DNA of 64,000 nucleotides from Porpolomopsis calyptriformis (lineage: Eukaryota; Basidiomycota; Agaricomycetes; Agaricales; Hygrophoraceae): the NCBI GenBank assembly GCA_951640195.1, contig OX621164.1:43098-107097 (forward strand), in the 5' to 3' direction. The notes beneath the pieces are model-generated. The model worked only from the letters and a program-made list of their open reading frames with translations. It was not told the DNA's origin and did no database searches. A program made the position numbers and the translations under genes. This document shows positions 35,502 to 46,519 of the stretch, piece by piece. The number at the start of each line of letters is the position of its first letter. Within the stretch, counting starts at the first letter, position 1.

Positions 35502-35912
35502 TGTCATGGATGTAAATTTTCTCTTTCTCTCTATGTTAGTCATTGTAGCTTAGTCAGATCTGTCTTATCTTTGCTTGGGATTCCCCACAGTTTCGTCATG
35601 GGACTTACCATGACCTTATCTTTTTCATCTATCCTAGATAGGACACTTTTCATTTCCGATGATTATGTTTCATCTCTTCACATGCTCCAAGTCTTCTATC
35701 ATGCTTATCTTTACTTGTCGCATGTATTCCTCATGTAAACACTGACTCATCTGCAGTAGCATAGTCAGTATATAAACTCCTAGTTAGTTGTACTCAGACC
35801 TTAAGCCTGATTCCTCGTTAGACACCCAATAACTAGGACTTGAGACATTATCATCATCTTGGGACAGAGCACTCTGAAGTAAAACTGTCTCAGCAACAAC
35901 CAGTTTATAACA
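35502..35912 (+). repeat. Element D 3' LTR, 411 bp
   Basis: It begins TGTCATGGATGTAAATTTTC and ends CAGTTTATAACA, with the same length as the 5' copy. The right target copy GGGGA follows at 35913-35917. It differs from the 5' LTR only by transitions, often TG here against CA there. Confidence 0.93.
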
Positions 35913-36003
35913 GGGGATCAATAACGAGGTGAGAGAATACAGTGGAGACATTCTCCAAGGTGTGTTGAATGTTGGTTTCTGCTTCAACAAAGTAGTTTGG
36001 CAT
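35913..36003 (-). pseudogene. Small coiled-coil gene, 5' part, interrupted by element D
   Basis: Start ATG 36003 gives MPNYFVEAETNIQHTLENV, then STVFSHLVIDP at the element edge. With the element and one GGGGA removed, the frame continues through PPMLHPTEL to a GTAGGT donor on the far side (29050). The clean join shows this was an open frame when D inserted. The product family is not known to me. The 3' part is at 28733-29081. Confidence 0.5.
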
Positions 36004-36150
36004 GTTGTCTTTACTACACCCTAAGACACATTTAATCTTTTTTTATATGACCCACTTTTACGTACAACAAGTCTAGCCCCTCCTGCAACCAACGTGACTT
36101 AGAAGAAAGAAGGCTGACCTCCCAGCTCTCCACATACCTTCTGCCAAAAC

Positions 36151-38301
36151 ATGACCCATCTCCCACTAAACCCTGCAGTAACAAGAGAATGCGTTACGTG
36201 TTCACCAAGCACAGGTGATGCCTTGCCAGTCATATTAGTGCCAGGCCTCAGAAACAACCTGTGCGATGTACGACAGACAGGATTCAGTGCACTTCATCAA
36301 GATCTATTGTATAAGGCTTTTATATGTCTGGGATTTCTGCTATCAGCCTGCCCCCTTTGTATTCTCCATCTGGGTGTTATCATGGCCTATCCACCGCGAG
36401 AGGAATTAGCTGAGATTTTATTTCCTGATGGTGATTACCTACCTCAGAATCCAAGTTCTCTGGGCTGACTCGACGACGTGGAAGCATATAGCTTAGGTAC
36501 CAATGACTTCATTGACATTTTCTGTGATAGCATATCCCTGGATTCCTCTCATTTATAGCCTCAAGACCATGTTGACGTCCCAGTGTCTAGCCCATAACTA
36601 CATCCCCTCATGCCAATACCATACGATCAGACTTACCATCAATTCACCTAGTAGTATATCCACAACACCAGTCTTAGTAAGTTCTTACTCCAACCACTAT
36701 GCAGTTGTTGATGTGCACATCCTCCAGGCCCAATGAACCCTTCACGAAACCCCGCCCCAGTGATAATTCCCACTCATCAATTCCCTGCAACTGTATCCCA
36801 GGGCAATCAGAATATATCTCCTACCACTCAACCTCTCACTGCACCAGTCATCCATGATGATCATCCATGATGATCATCCATTCCCAGGTGAGAATATATG
36901 TCTACCTTCCACTGCGCATACTCAATAGTTTCTTATAGGTTTTCAGCCTGTACAAATGGTGTGTAAGTCAACCTCCATTCTATTAACATTCTCATTTGCT
37001 AAGCCTTCAAAGTGTGGATTCCGGAAAATCCAATGCCAACTCCAAGCATCTTACCGCAACAATTTTTTATAACTCCTGTAATTTTTGGTTTGACTAATCC
37101 ACAGGATATCTCAACCAGAGCCCCAGTCCCTGTAGGTGTTGAAGAGTCCACCAGTGATGAAGGGATCCAGCTCAGTGATGGTTTGGATTGGTCAGACGAC
37201 AATACTGTATCCAAGAAAGCACTAGGTGGTAGAGGGACACTGAAAAAGTTGATAATGATGAGTGCCGAAAAACAATTCAATGAGCCAAATCCCTCTTTGT
37301 TGACAATATGCTAAAATATGGTGCTTTTCCAAGTGAAAATTTGGGTCAAGAATATATTTGCGACTCATTTTGACAAGCATAGCTACAATTAAATCCTTCC
37401 TGTTCATTAGCAGATGCGATAGGTAAGCTAGTACCCTCATTGTTCCATCCCATTTGCTCATTTCATATTCCAGAGTATGAGAAGTCACTTTCCAATGTAT
37501 TGCGTGAGCTCATGCATGATATTGTAAGTGGTAATTCAACCAAACCCTAGTGCAACTACGATCTGTCCCCAGCTTCTTCAAGAATAGGGGAATGTTCGCG
37601 GTACCATCAAGAGTGCAGTGCTGAAGGTGTTAGAGCCGAATTTTCCACTCAAGCATCATGAATGGACTACAGAGGAGTGAGCAAAAGGCTATGGTTACCT
37701 TAAACTCAACAAAAACTCTAAGGGGCTTCGTAAAAACTGTATCAGATATAGGGTGCATCACCTACTCTATTTGAACCAATTTGCTCATCTTCACCAGAAG
37801 CCCTCGGTAAGTACTTCTGGTTCGCATAAAATACTACATAATCACTTGCTTACAGGGAGAACTTACTGGACTCTGTAACCACAGGGTGGTGGGCAAGGTC
37901 ATCACTTGGGCCTACTACAGCATGGCCAATTCCATTGGATACAAATCACCTGCCTTCAAAGATGGTGTACCAAAACATGCTATGTTCTTAGTAACTACTG
38001 CGGTGAGCTAGTTCCTTGCAATCCTCAGTTATTTGTTCAAGCTGACTATTTCCTATAGATCAAGTCAGTTCTCCACTGTTGTTTGCATTCAGGGCAATTT
38101 GAGCCAGTGGAATTCTCTGATCAGCATTGTCAACGTTGGTATCAAGCCTTTGAGAAAGATTATGAAATTGGGACCAAGAATAATCCCACTTTGATTGATG
38201 ACTTCAACAGGCTCTCAAGGGAGCGGTATGTCATTTTCCCCCACAATACAAGCTCTCATGTTTTAATCTGTTTCCACAAGGGCCAAGAACCTCAAACCTA
38301 A
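36151..38301 (+). pseudogene. DUF6532-like protein, decayed
   Basis: The clearest part is 37560-38290. It includes IKSAVLKVLEPNFPLKHHEW, LNKNSKGLRKNC, RVVGKVITWAYYSMANSIGY, KSPAFKDGVPKHAMFLVTTA and SVLHCCLHSGQFEPVEFSD, then RWYQAFEKDYE. The order (a GYK-P-F block, a hydrophobic helix, SG...EFS, then a Tyr-rich helix) matches what I recall of DUF6532 domains in agaricomycete proteins. Upstream pieces at 36151-36468 and 37012-37314 (acidic, SDEGIQLSDGLDWSDDN) may be its N-terminal exons or separate fragments. Introns near 37810-37860 and 38003-38058 fit GT-AG rules. Its role is unknown. It sits among transposons and is broken by stops. Confidence 0.5.
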
Positions 38302-38309
38302 GTTGAAGT

Positions 38310-38900
38310 AACTACTGGTGGAACACTTTCTCATTACCTCAGATAGATTGGACTCAGTAGCATGTCTTGTATGGCTAGCTCTTTGTATGATGACTTCATC
38401 ACTCAAGTTCCCTCACACCCACTCTAACGATGAGTGCTAAGCTCTGAAACAAAGATATAAGGTATCATAATACAAAGCGAGACTACTCTACATCACTTTG
38501 AATAAGATCCCATAAATAAGCAATCTCCATCCACGCCATTCCTCAAGGATAAAGATAGCTAAGAAATTGTTGAAGATCAGTGCTACTGGAGAGGGCATGT
38601 TCAATGTGATGGACTGCCAAAATATTATATCCATGAGCCGAAAGATATGCGTCAGCGGCAGGAGAAATCAAGGGAACCAATCCGTCTTCCTCAGAGTGGA
38701 TAGCTAGTTGTCTCGCAACAGAGGAAATGATGCAACTGAGGGATTGGACATATCAGTAGATGGGAGTCATAGTAACTGACATTGAAGATAGTGGAGGCCT
38801 TGTGGGATGGGTAAATGCGCGAACTGAACCAGGGCTGGTCGCACAACTGGGTGAAGGTGATAGTGTGTCTTTCTCATCGTTAGCAGGTACAACTCAAATA
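38310..38900. other. Unassigned stretch
   Basis: No coding segment or repeat is supported. A short open frame at 38760-38999 on the + strand overlaps the better - strand candidate and is likely chance. Confidence 0.3.
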
Positions 38901-38912
38901 CAGCAGAAAATG

Positions 38913-39545
38913 TTACTTACAAGGGGGTGCAAAACAAACAGTGACCCTCCCTTGGCCACCACGATTGAGCAGTCGAATTTGATAATCTTCCAAGAATGAG
39001 GCTGCAGTACAAAAATGCCCTTCTGTTAGCATATATGTTATGGCATCAAGAAAGGTGTCGAGTCTCTTCAATTTTTGGATGTGTCTTGTACCAAATAACC
39101 AACTGATATCATTGCTGCAAATTGTGAGAAAGAATAACAGATGAAAGGAAGTGAGATAGAACATACTAGCTCAGATAGATACCTGCAGGCATCCCAATCA
39201 AGACTCTATAGAACCTAGTAACATTCCTAAGCACCGCTGCACCCCCCTCTGACTGAACAAGAGAAGCCAACATTGCTCTAGTGTCCTGGGACAGATTAAT
39301 TTGTCCAATTGTATCTTGGAATCTGCACACATCCTCTGCCTCTTGGCGGTTTGTGCAGCTGACAACAATAGGGAATGGATTATTCGCATGAGCCAGGAAG
39401 TTGGGTCTGTCCAGCAGTTGTAGTCAACATTCTCAAAGTGGGATGGAATTGTCAGCGTTACTGTGCATTGTATATTCCTGGAGTATCTCTGCCTAGTATA
39501 CAGTGATAGCAATAACCCTGCATTGTCAGAGGTGTTGTGCGACAT
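38913..39545 (-). pseudogene. Unrecognised two-exon gene fragment
   Basis: The first exon (39545 to about 39186) has VTLTIPSHFENVDYNCWTDP, TSWLMRIIHSLLLSAAQTAK and PRTLEQCWLLLFSQRGVQRC. A GTATCT donor near 39183 and an AG near 39119 would join it to NDISWLFGTRHIQKLKRLD, TFLDAITYMLTEGHFCTAAS and FLEDYQIRLLN, ending about 38916. The composition and splice sites look like real coding sequence. I do not recognise the family. One TAG near the first exon's end may be a decay product or may lie in the intron. Confidence 0.4.
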
Positions 39546-41959
39546 CTATAGATTTCGAATGGGAGTTACACTGGAGGATGCACATGAAGGCTGAATTGTA
39601 CAGTGTACCTGATGGCCTTGTCTAAGTATATACTGCATAGTGGGAGGCTAGCCCCACTTCCTCAAATTTCCCAGGAGTTTGGTCCCATTGGTACAACTAT
39701 AGGCTACTTAGCCTCTCCAAGTCAAGATTTTCCACTGCTACACCCTCATTCAACTATGGCCACTCAAGGATCTTTCTGTCAAATTTGTTCCTGTGGTTGG
39801 TCATTCACACATCCAAGTGCATTTAGTAATCATAAGCGCACCTGTTGGGAATCCAAGAAGAGGCTCTCATCAGTGATCACAAAGGCCAGGGAATTCTAGA
39901 TTGTGAGGAAGAGGCAAAGGCTTGAGGGGCAGCCTGAGACTTCTACATCAATCAGACCAGCAGATGAAGACCATCCAAGTTCCTCATGTGAACTCCATGG
40001 TTTGTCAAAGCAAAGTGTTGACTTGCAATTTTTATTTGCACAGGCACCTGCTTCTACTTCCTCACAATCAGTTGATGAGGACTTGCTTCTTTCCTTAGCG
40101 GAATGCTGGACATGTTGCCAAAATTGTCAACTCCCTTTAAGATATCGCGATGTCATCCCTGAACCTTCAGCTGCCTTACCTCCCACTAGAACTTAGGAAG
40201 TGCCGAATCGAAACCCTCAGGCAAATGCCCCAGTAACAGGTATTCTTCCATGCCTTCGCAGACTGCTGAGGTCTCCCTGGAACATTTTTGGGCTATTCTG
40301 ACAGTATCACATGGAAGATTTCCCTTCACACGATCCTGAGGAGAATCTAATGATGGAGGATTTATCTGACATTCATGACTATTATGCAGCTGACCCCAAA
40401 CTTTCTTATCCTGCTCAGCCTTCATTATGGCCTTATCCCAACCTCAGTTCATTTCATTTGGGAGAATGGTATTAGAATAATAGGGCTCAGAAATCACAGA
40501 TGAGCTTCAAGGAGCTCATGGACATCATTGGTAGCTCCGATTTCTACCCTTCCGAAATTTGTGGAACATGATGGGATCTCATCAATCAACGGTTGGGTTG
40601 TGACAATGGCGAAGAGGGAGATTGGGTTGATGAAGATGCAGGATGGACACGCACACCTATGACCATCTCTGTCCCATTTCACAGGTTTACCAACCACCCT
40701 AGCTCCTGGCTATATGTCGTTGCTAACTTTCACCACTGTAGTCTCATCAAGATCATCAAGGAGAGACTGGCTGGTGACCAAGATCACCGTAATTTTCATT
40801 TCAAACCATACGAGCTTCACTGGGATTGAGAGGGGACAGATATGACTCACGTTCATGGGGAAATCTATACATCTCTAGCCTTCATCAATGCTCACAATCA
40901 ACTTCAAGATGCTCCTCCGGAGCCAGGATGCGAGTTACCTCGGGTCATAGTTGCCTTGATGTTTGCATTAGATGTGACACACCTCACTTCCTTCGGAGAT
41001 GCCAAGTTGTGGCCTCTATATCTTTTTTTTGGGAACAAGTCAAAATATCTTCATTGCAAACCTTTGTGTCATTTATGTCACCACGTTGCCTATTTCCAAA
41101 AGGTTTGTAGCATTTAATCACTAAAACTTTATTCCTAATTCTTCTCAGCTTCCTGACTCTTTCAAAGATTTCTCCACTTCACATTTTGGCTGGAAACACC
41201 CAAACCACACCTTCCTGACTCATTGTCAGCATGAACTGTTGCACATGTAATGGAAGATTTTGTTAGACAATGATTTTCTGGAAGCATACATGCACAGAAT
41301 CATTATTACATGTTGTGATGGGATTCAAAAATGCTTTTACCCATGAATATTCACCTATTCTGCGGACTACCCAGAGAAGTGAATAGTCTGTTCTTTGACC
41401 TCACCCCCTCAGCGATAATTTGACTTCTTGTTTAGGATTCTTCTATCTAGTATCAGGAATCTGGGAGTGTGTCCCTGCCCGCAATGCCTTGTATTATTAT
41501 CTCATGTCTCCAACATTGGTATGCCACAGGATATGTTAAAATGTGTACAATTATCCCATGTGGATGATGTCTGTCACCAGTCAAAGGTTAATGCTACTTG
41601 TCAACTTATTTACAATCAAAATTATGGCATAGATAGCACACCTGTTGAGTGGCTACTCAAAGGAGAATCTCTGGTTCCAACTGTAGTAGGTACTATTTGG
41701 AACACTTCAATGAGCTGATTGGATATACCATGATAGAATGCCTTCTCTGAGAGACTTGGCCCACTTGGCTTCAACATGTTTCCCATATTTGTAGTGGACC
41801 TTATGCATGAAATCGAGATCGGCTCCTGGCACTCAATATTTATTCACCTTCTTAGGATCCTGCACTGTGCAGTATCAGGTGAAATATAAATACTTCACTT
41901 CTAGAACTACTGGAGTTATATGTCAATCAAGTAAGTCCTAGTTGTTTGGGGGAGATGTG

Positions 41960-42910
41960 GATTGATTGGGTAATAATCACTTCCTCCTTTGATGAGGCTT
42001 GAGTAATCCTTGGCTAGGATGTACAGATGAATAGGCTATCCAAGCTCAATGGATAGTATTGACTGGGAGAATAAGAATAAAGTCAATGGCTGACTTAGAA
42101 GAATACGTATCACAGTGAGGTCTCTCCAATAAGGACTGAGACTTAGAGAATGTGATGAATAAGCAAGGGCTGAAGTAAGATAAGATAGTCCTCAGTGGCT
42201 ATCTTCAACTTACAGAAATACATCAAGGGGTGATTCCTAAGTTGGTTCTTAACATAAGAGGGCTTAGGTGAAATCACACAGGGTATAAGCTTAATAGACT
42301 AGACTAGATTGGATGTATTGACTACAGACAAGTAGTATCAATAAGAGGTAGTACTAGGTACTGAGTACTAGGGGTGAGTTCAAAGGAAAAGGGGGAGGAT
42401 AGACTGAGGGGAGGGAGTGGGGTAAAAGTGGGGGGGGGAAAATGAACTGAACTCCTCACTGGTCAAAAGGGGGCCCTTTATATATGTTTGAGAACAATGG
42501 GCAGTGAGAACAATGGAAAATAAGAACAATGGATAAAAGAACAATGAGGAGTTTGAATTGTGACTCACTATGAGTCAGACAATGAGGAGAACAATGGAGG
42601 AGATTGATATGAGTCATAGTGACTCAGAGAACAATGGAGTGATGACAGAACAATAGAGAAATGGGATATGAGTTATTCTGACTCAGAGAACAATAGGGAA
42701 GAATGCTATTGTCTATGATAAGATAGCATAGGTAAAGACAGTAGTGTATCTTATCTGAGATAAGATAATATGTGAGGGACAGTGATATCTTATCTAAGAT
42801 AAGATAAGATAAGATAAGATAAGATAAAGGATATTTGAGCTATGGATACTACTTGCTGAATGCATAATCTTTGGTTAAGTTTGATACCAAATCAGTTTGG
42901 GATTATGACA
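41960..42910 (-). repeat. Insertion in the Plavaka gene, probably a solo LTR
   Basis: The transposase homology stops near 41885 and resumes near 42985. Between them lies non-coding sequence whose edges read GGTAATAATCACTTCC on the left and GGGATTATGACA on the right. On the - strand this gives TGTCATAATCCC at the start and ATTACCCA at the end (TG...CA). A TATATAAAGGGCCC promoter-like box sits at about 42472-42486 on the - strand. These are LTR traits, but I found no 5-bp target duplication, so the exact ends are uncertain. The interval also holds GAACAATGGA-type short repeats and a GATAA microsatellite. Confidence 0.5.
42786..42826. repeat. GATAA microsatellite
   Basis: About seven tandem GATAA units lie here, preceded by TATCTTATCTAA on the reverse phase so that the left edge can fold on the array. 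GATAAGATAA also occurs near the outer edge of the B and C LTRs. Confidence 0.8.
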
Positions 42911-43645
42911 GCAGACAAAGGTCTCATCAATAAACTGGACTGCCAGTAAGGTCTATTGTATTCCTTGGTATACAATTTCTTAGAAAACTGAGTGGATCTA
43001 GCTTTAGGGAAGTCCCGACATTCAGAGAGATAATCAGAAGATTCTCAGCCAATTGCTCAGAGCTAAAAAGAATGGCCGCTCGAGATTATGAGGACATCTT
43101 GCAGGTGTGTATCCTCCTACCTTGGTTGCATGAGCTATATTCATTTTCAGTGCACCATTCCTGTGTTCGATGGTCTTTTGCCTGAGCCACATAATGGAAA
43201 CATCCTTAGACTGCTCTTCGTTGTATCACATTGGCATAGCTTAGCCAAACTTCACTTACAAACTGATTCAACTCTTGACATCATGGATGCTATCACCATT
43301 TTTCTTGGCAAGGAACTTTGTTGATTCATTAAGACAACCTACTCTGCCTACCAAACTCGAGAGCTTCTGAAAGAGGCTAATGCTTGAAATCATTGGCAAG
43401 CCAAGGCTAAGTATGCTTGCTGCAAGTCCACATATGTCTGCTATTCAGGTGATCAGCCTAATACTTATCATTCCATGCCATCCTTTAGTACTACCCCACA
43501 ACCAGACATCGCGAAAGATGGCCAGCTCAATATGCGCCAGGTTCGTCCCCAGCTGAAAAGTTTGAACCTCAATATGTACAAGATCCACTCTCTTGGAGAC
43601 TATACTGCCACCATACGATGCTTGGGTACACGTCAGAAATATCAG

Positions 43646-44285
43646 TGCCAAACAAGCACACTCATTTTGCGCACTCTCAGGTGACATTGTGACACCTTGC
43701 ACCAAACGAGCATACTCGTTCCACACACCTTTTATAGTGTTTATGCCAAAATCACTAAAGAGACCATAACTCAAGAACCAGTGATTGGATTCACTCCAAA
43801 CTTGGTTCACCGGGCTCCTTGAAAGCTGCACCAAACGAGCACACTTGTTTCGCGCACTCTGAGCCACTGTGCTACTCGGATCATTTATGACGGTCCCTTT
43901 CACCCTTTCATTTCACTTCATTCTGTACTCTTATTGAACCCCCTTTAAAGACTATATTATGGACCATTATCCCTTACATATCAGGTCCCTATAACCTTCA
44001 AACACTTGTCCCTTATAGTCCTTCATAGATTTCCCTTTTATTGCTTCGTATATAAAGATACACTTTTTCATAGTAGACTCCCTAGTTTTGACTTACTCAT
44101 CTACATACTGTGGTTCCGTCCTGAATCCAACAGTCACTTGGAACACTTGTCAGCTCTATATTGTGTTGTGCTAGGCCCAGAGAACCCCCTTGGAACCTCA
44201 GTCCTGACAGTACGACAGATTCGTACTTGACTGAGCCTGTTTGTCCTTTATCATTATTCATCTCTGCCGCTTGCTGATCATGACT
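43646..44285 (+). repeat. Second insertion in the Plavaka gene, LTR-like with a three-copy motif
   Basis: The transposase frame stops at LGTRQKYQCQ (near 43650) and resumes at GELEHHTPKARY (near 44289). The insert is non-coding. It has a TATATAAAGATACAC box at about 44049-44063, pyrimidine-rich sequence after it, and ends near GCTGATCA (44280). Three copies of a motif like GCACCAAACGAGCACACTCG lie at about 43647, 43708 and 43830. TG...CA ends and a TATA box suggest a solo LTR, but no target duplication was found. Confidence 0.45.
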
Positions 44286-45577
44286 GAAGGGAGAGCTTGA
44301 ACATCACACTCCCAAGGCAAGATACAAACACACAAGCCACAAACTTTTCAATACCCAAATGGCACAAATCGAGCAATGGGAAGCTCATATTCATCGTATC
44401 AGGGAGCATTTAACTCCAGGCAGGGCCCCAAATTTTCATGTTAATGGGCCTGCATCTACACCTCATTTGACTTATCACATCAGTAAAAATCAAAACCATT
44501 CCGAACATATCCCAAAATTTCTACAACAGAACTGGGGAGATCCAGCAGTCAAGGTAACAGAACATTCTTTCAGGTGAACCCAGGACTAATTCATGGCTTT
44601 ACCAAGGATTTCACCTGTAACCTCAAGGCACATCTTCTTCTGCACATAAAGGCAGTGCTGAAAAAGGAACATCTCTTGTCCCCAGCGATAGCATCTACAT
44701 TCCCCACCGACCTGCTCGACGACGCTGATGATTCCAACAACTGCAAGGCAGTCTTGTTCAAGAATGACTATTTATACAAACACAAGCTGATGTGATTCAA
44801 TTATACCACTTACGATGTACGTCAAGCTCAGGATACTATTAACACTAACACATCTCACTGTAACATCATGTTGCTCACTAATGATGCAAACACTGCATCC
44901 GACCCCTCCCACCCTTTCTAGTATGCCCATGTGCTTGGAATATATCATGTAAATGTCATTTACACTGGAGGTGGAATGCTGGACTACTGCGCCTGCCAAT
45001 TGGACTTCTTATGGATACAATGGTATCACCTCACCAATGATTGGCCAACTGGATGGCATGCCTCCTGCCTAAATTCTCTGGCCTTTCTGCCAATGGCCGC
45101 CAAAGGTTCCTTTGGTTTTGTGGATCCTGCGGATGTCTTGCATGGATATCATATCATACCTGCATTTGCAAAAGGAAAATGCCATTCGGATGGTGTAGGG
45201 TTGTTACGGTGCATGAAAGATATGTCTCAAGTCTTCACTTCCGATTTCTCATTAACACCTTACCCAGATTTGTTGACTGCGATATGCTCATGCATTACTA
45301 CTGGGGCCTCGGCATAGGCCATGTGTATTCTCATACACAAAGAAGTATTGGTGAAGCTAGAACTGCTCATTGTCAAGGTGACATCGAACCCCCCAAGGAA
45401 CCTGAGGATACTGTTGCAATCCAGGAGGAGATGGACATGTCTGATGATCCAGAATTTGGCATAGAAGATCGTGAGGATAAGGATATTGGGCATTCTGAGT
45501 TGGAAGCCAGTCACAATGAGGGAAATTGGAGTAACGAGGAAGACAATCTGCTCATGGACATTGACCACAATGAATAG

Positions 45578-45820
45578 TTTTACGCCTGTCTACCATCGAA
45601 AAATCAGCTACATGGTTCCTGGTCAGTCACCATCTATAATCTCCCTCTTGTGCTTCAGTTTCCAGGGTATATACTCTGTCTAGGCAGCATCCCTGGCCTG
45701 AGGGAACTGGAAGATGATAAGTCTCTTTTTTGACAGCTGTAGAAGAGCCCCTCAAATTTGCTGTAGGAGCTGGTGCTTGGGACGCCCTGCTATGCAGGTA
45801 AGAATGAGCATTATGCCACT
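45578..45820. other. Downstream flank of the Plavaka gene
   Basis: No gene is visible. The last 100 bases include GCTGGTGCTTGGGACGCCCTGC, which may be a diverged unit of the adjacent tandem repeat. Confidence 0.3.
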
Positions 45821-46050
45821 GTGAAGCCGCTGCTTACCTGGGATAATGTTCAAGCAGACTCATGTGGTCAAACACCCTTTTCGTATACAGCTGAGAATGG
45901 GTATAAGTTATTGTGAAGCTGCTGCTTGCCCGGGATGGACTCAAAAGACTTGTATAGTTGAATGCCCTCTTCATATGTGGCTGGGAATGGGTATGACACC
46001 ATCGTGGACCTGCTGCTTGCCCAGGATGATGTTGAAACGGACTTGAAAAT
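45821..46050. repeat. Tandem repeat, about 91-bp unit, 2.5 copies
   Basis: Unit starts are at 45821 (GTGAAGCCGCTGCTTACCTG), 45913 (GTGAAGCTGCTGCTTGCCCG) and 46004 (GTGGACCTGCTGCTTGCCCA), giving periods of 92 and 91 bp. Each full unit also carries a ...CAGCTGAGAATGGGTAT or ...TGGCTGGGAATGGGTAT end. A detached copy of the second half occurs at about 46455-46518 (TCATATGCAGCTGAGAATGG). The - strand stays open through the units (46055-45834). Confidence 0.75.
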
Positions 46051-46059
46051 CTCAAGCAC

Positions 46060-46466
46060 CTGCACCATCTTGACTAGGTTATTCTTGCTCCGGTCGAACC
46101 ACCAGGTGAGCACTAATGCATAGCATGACTTGTAGAGCCAAGGGTCATGGGTCACAACTGCGCCATTGAAGGCTCTGGTGATTCAAGTTGAATAGGCACA
46201 CTTCCTCACTCTCAGCCTCTGTGCTCTCGCTCTCACTCTCAGCCTCCTGCTCTAAGATGATGTTGGCCTCGTTAGCCTGCTCCTCCTCTTCCTTCTCAGG
46301 CAAGTAACCTCCTGTGGCCCCTTGCATCTCTATCATCCTTCAAAACTCACCATATTCGGAAGCTTTAGGATTGTAGCAGTGTTCTTGATTGACAACTTGT
46401 CCACTTTTGAGGACATAAACAAAGTCCTTTGAGCCAATCTGTGATATTGAAGTGGGCTCAGAAGAC
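46060..46466 (-). pseudogene. Glu-rich decayed exons, unrecognised
   Basis: On the - strand a possible acceptor near 46445 leads into IGSKDFVYVLKSGQVVNQEH and CYNPKASEYGEF. A TGA then stands where CGA would give Arg. The frame continues as RMIEMQGATGGYLPEKEEEE, NEANIILEQEAESESE, and NHQSLQWRSCDPWLYKSCYA, fading near 46060 into the tandem repeat. It reads like genuine coding sequence damaged by one C-to-T change. The family is unknown. Confidence 0.4.
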
Positions 46467-46519
46467 TCGGACGGTTGAACGCCCATTTCATATGCAGCTG
46501 AGAATGGATGTGACAGGAT

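Larger units (their letters stand above)
29082..35912 (+). mobile_element. Element D: complete chromodomain Ty3/gypsy retrotransposon, 6831 bp
   Basis: Two 411-bp LTRs (29082-29492 and 35502-35912) flank gag, pol with chromodomain, and an extra ORF. A perfect 5-bp target duplication GGGGA lies at 29077-29081 and 35913-35917. A purine-rich tract (AAAAGGCAAGG) precedes the 3' LTR. The LTRs align with no gaps that I saw and differ by transitions only, at about two dozen sites. Pol is far better preserved than in A-C, yet stops, a YINN in RT and DSR in protease show it is dead. It belongs to the chromovirus branch but is only distantly related to B and C. Confidence 0.94.
39756..45577 (+). pseudogene. 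Plavaka-type transposase, multi-exon, with two later insertions
   Basis: Start ATG 39756 gives MATQGSFCQICSCGWSF, an N-terminal zinc finger (C-x2-C...H-x4-C). Then follow EDWVDEDAGW-like sequence and FHHCSLIKIIKERLAGDQDH; GEIYTSLAFINAHNQLQD; FGDAKLWPLYLFFGNKSKY; FTYSADYPEK (near 41350); NLGVCPCPQCLV; FIFVVDLMHEIEIGSWHS-type sequence (near 41780), the conserved D-x-MHE block; CTIPVFDGLLPEPHNGNIL (43150); YKIHSLGDYTATIRCLGT; LEHHTPKARYKH; RVLGIYHVNVIYTGG-like (44930); HYYWGLGIGHVYSHT (45294); and an acidic tail to TGA/TAG at 45577. This succession matches Plavaka transposases of basidiomycetes as I recall them. Stops and two insertions (about 41.96-42.91 and 43.65-44.28 kb) break it. Confidence 0.75.

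Noticed and set aside
42786..42826. GATAA array considered as a CRISPR-like or centromeric repeat
   Set aside because: Unit of 5 bp without spacers; an ordinary microsatellite.
41960..42910. Insert in the Plavaka gene considered as an intron
   Set aside because: Far longer than the 50-60 bp introns seen elsewhere and carries LTR-like ends and a TATA box; kept as a probable solo LTR.
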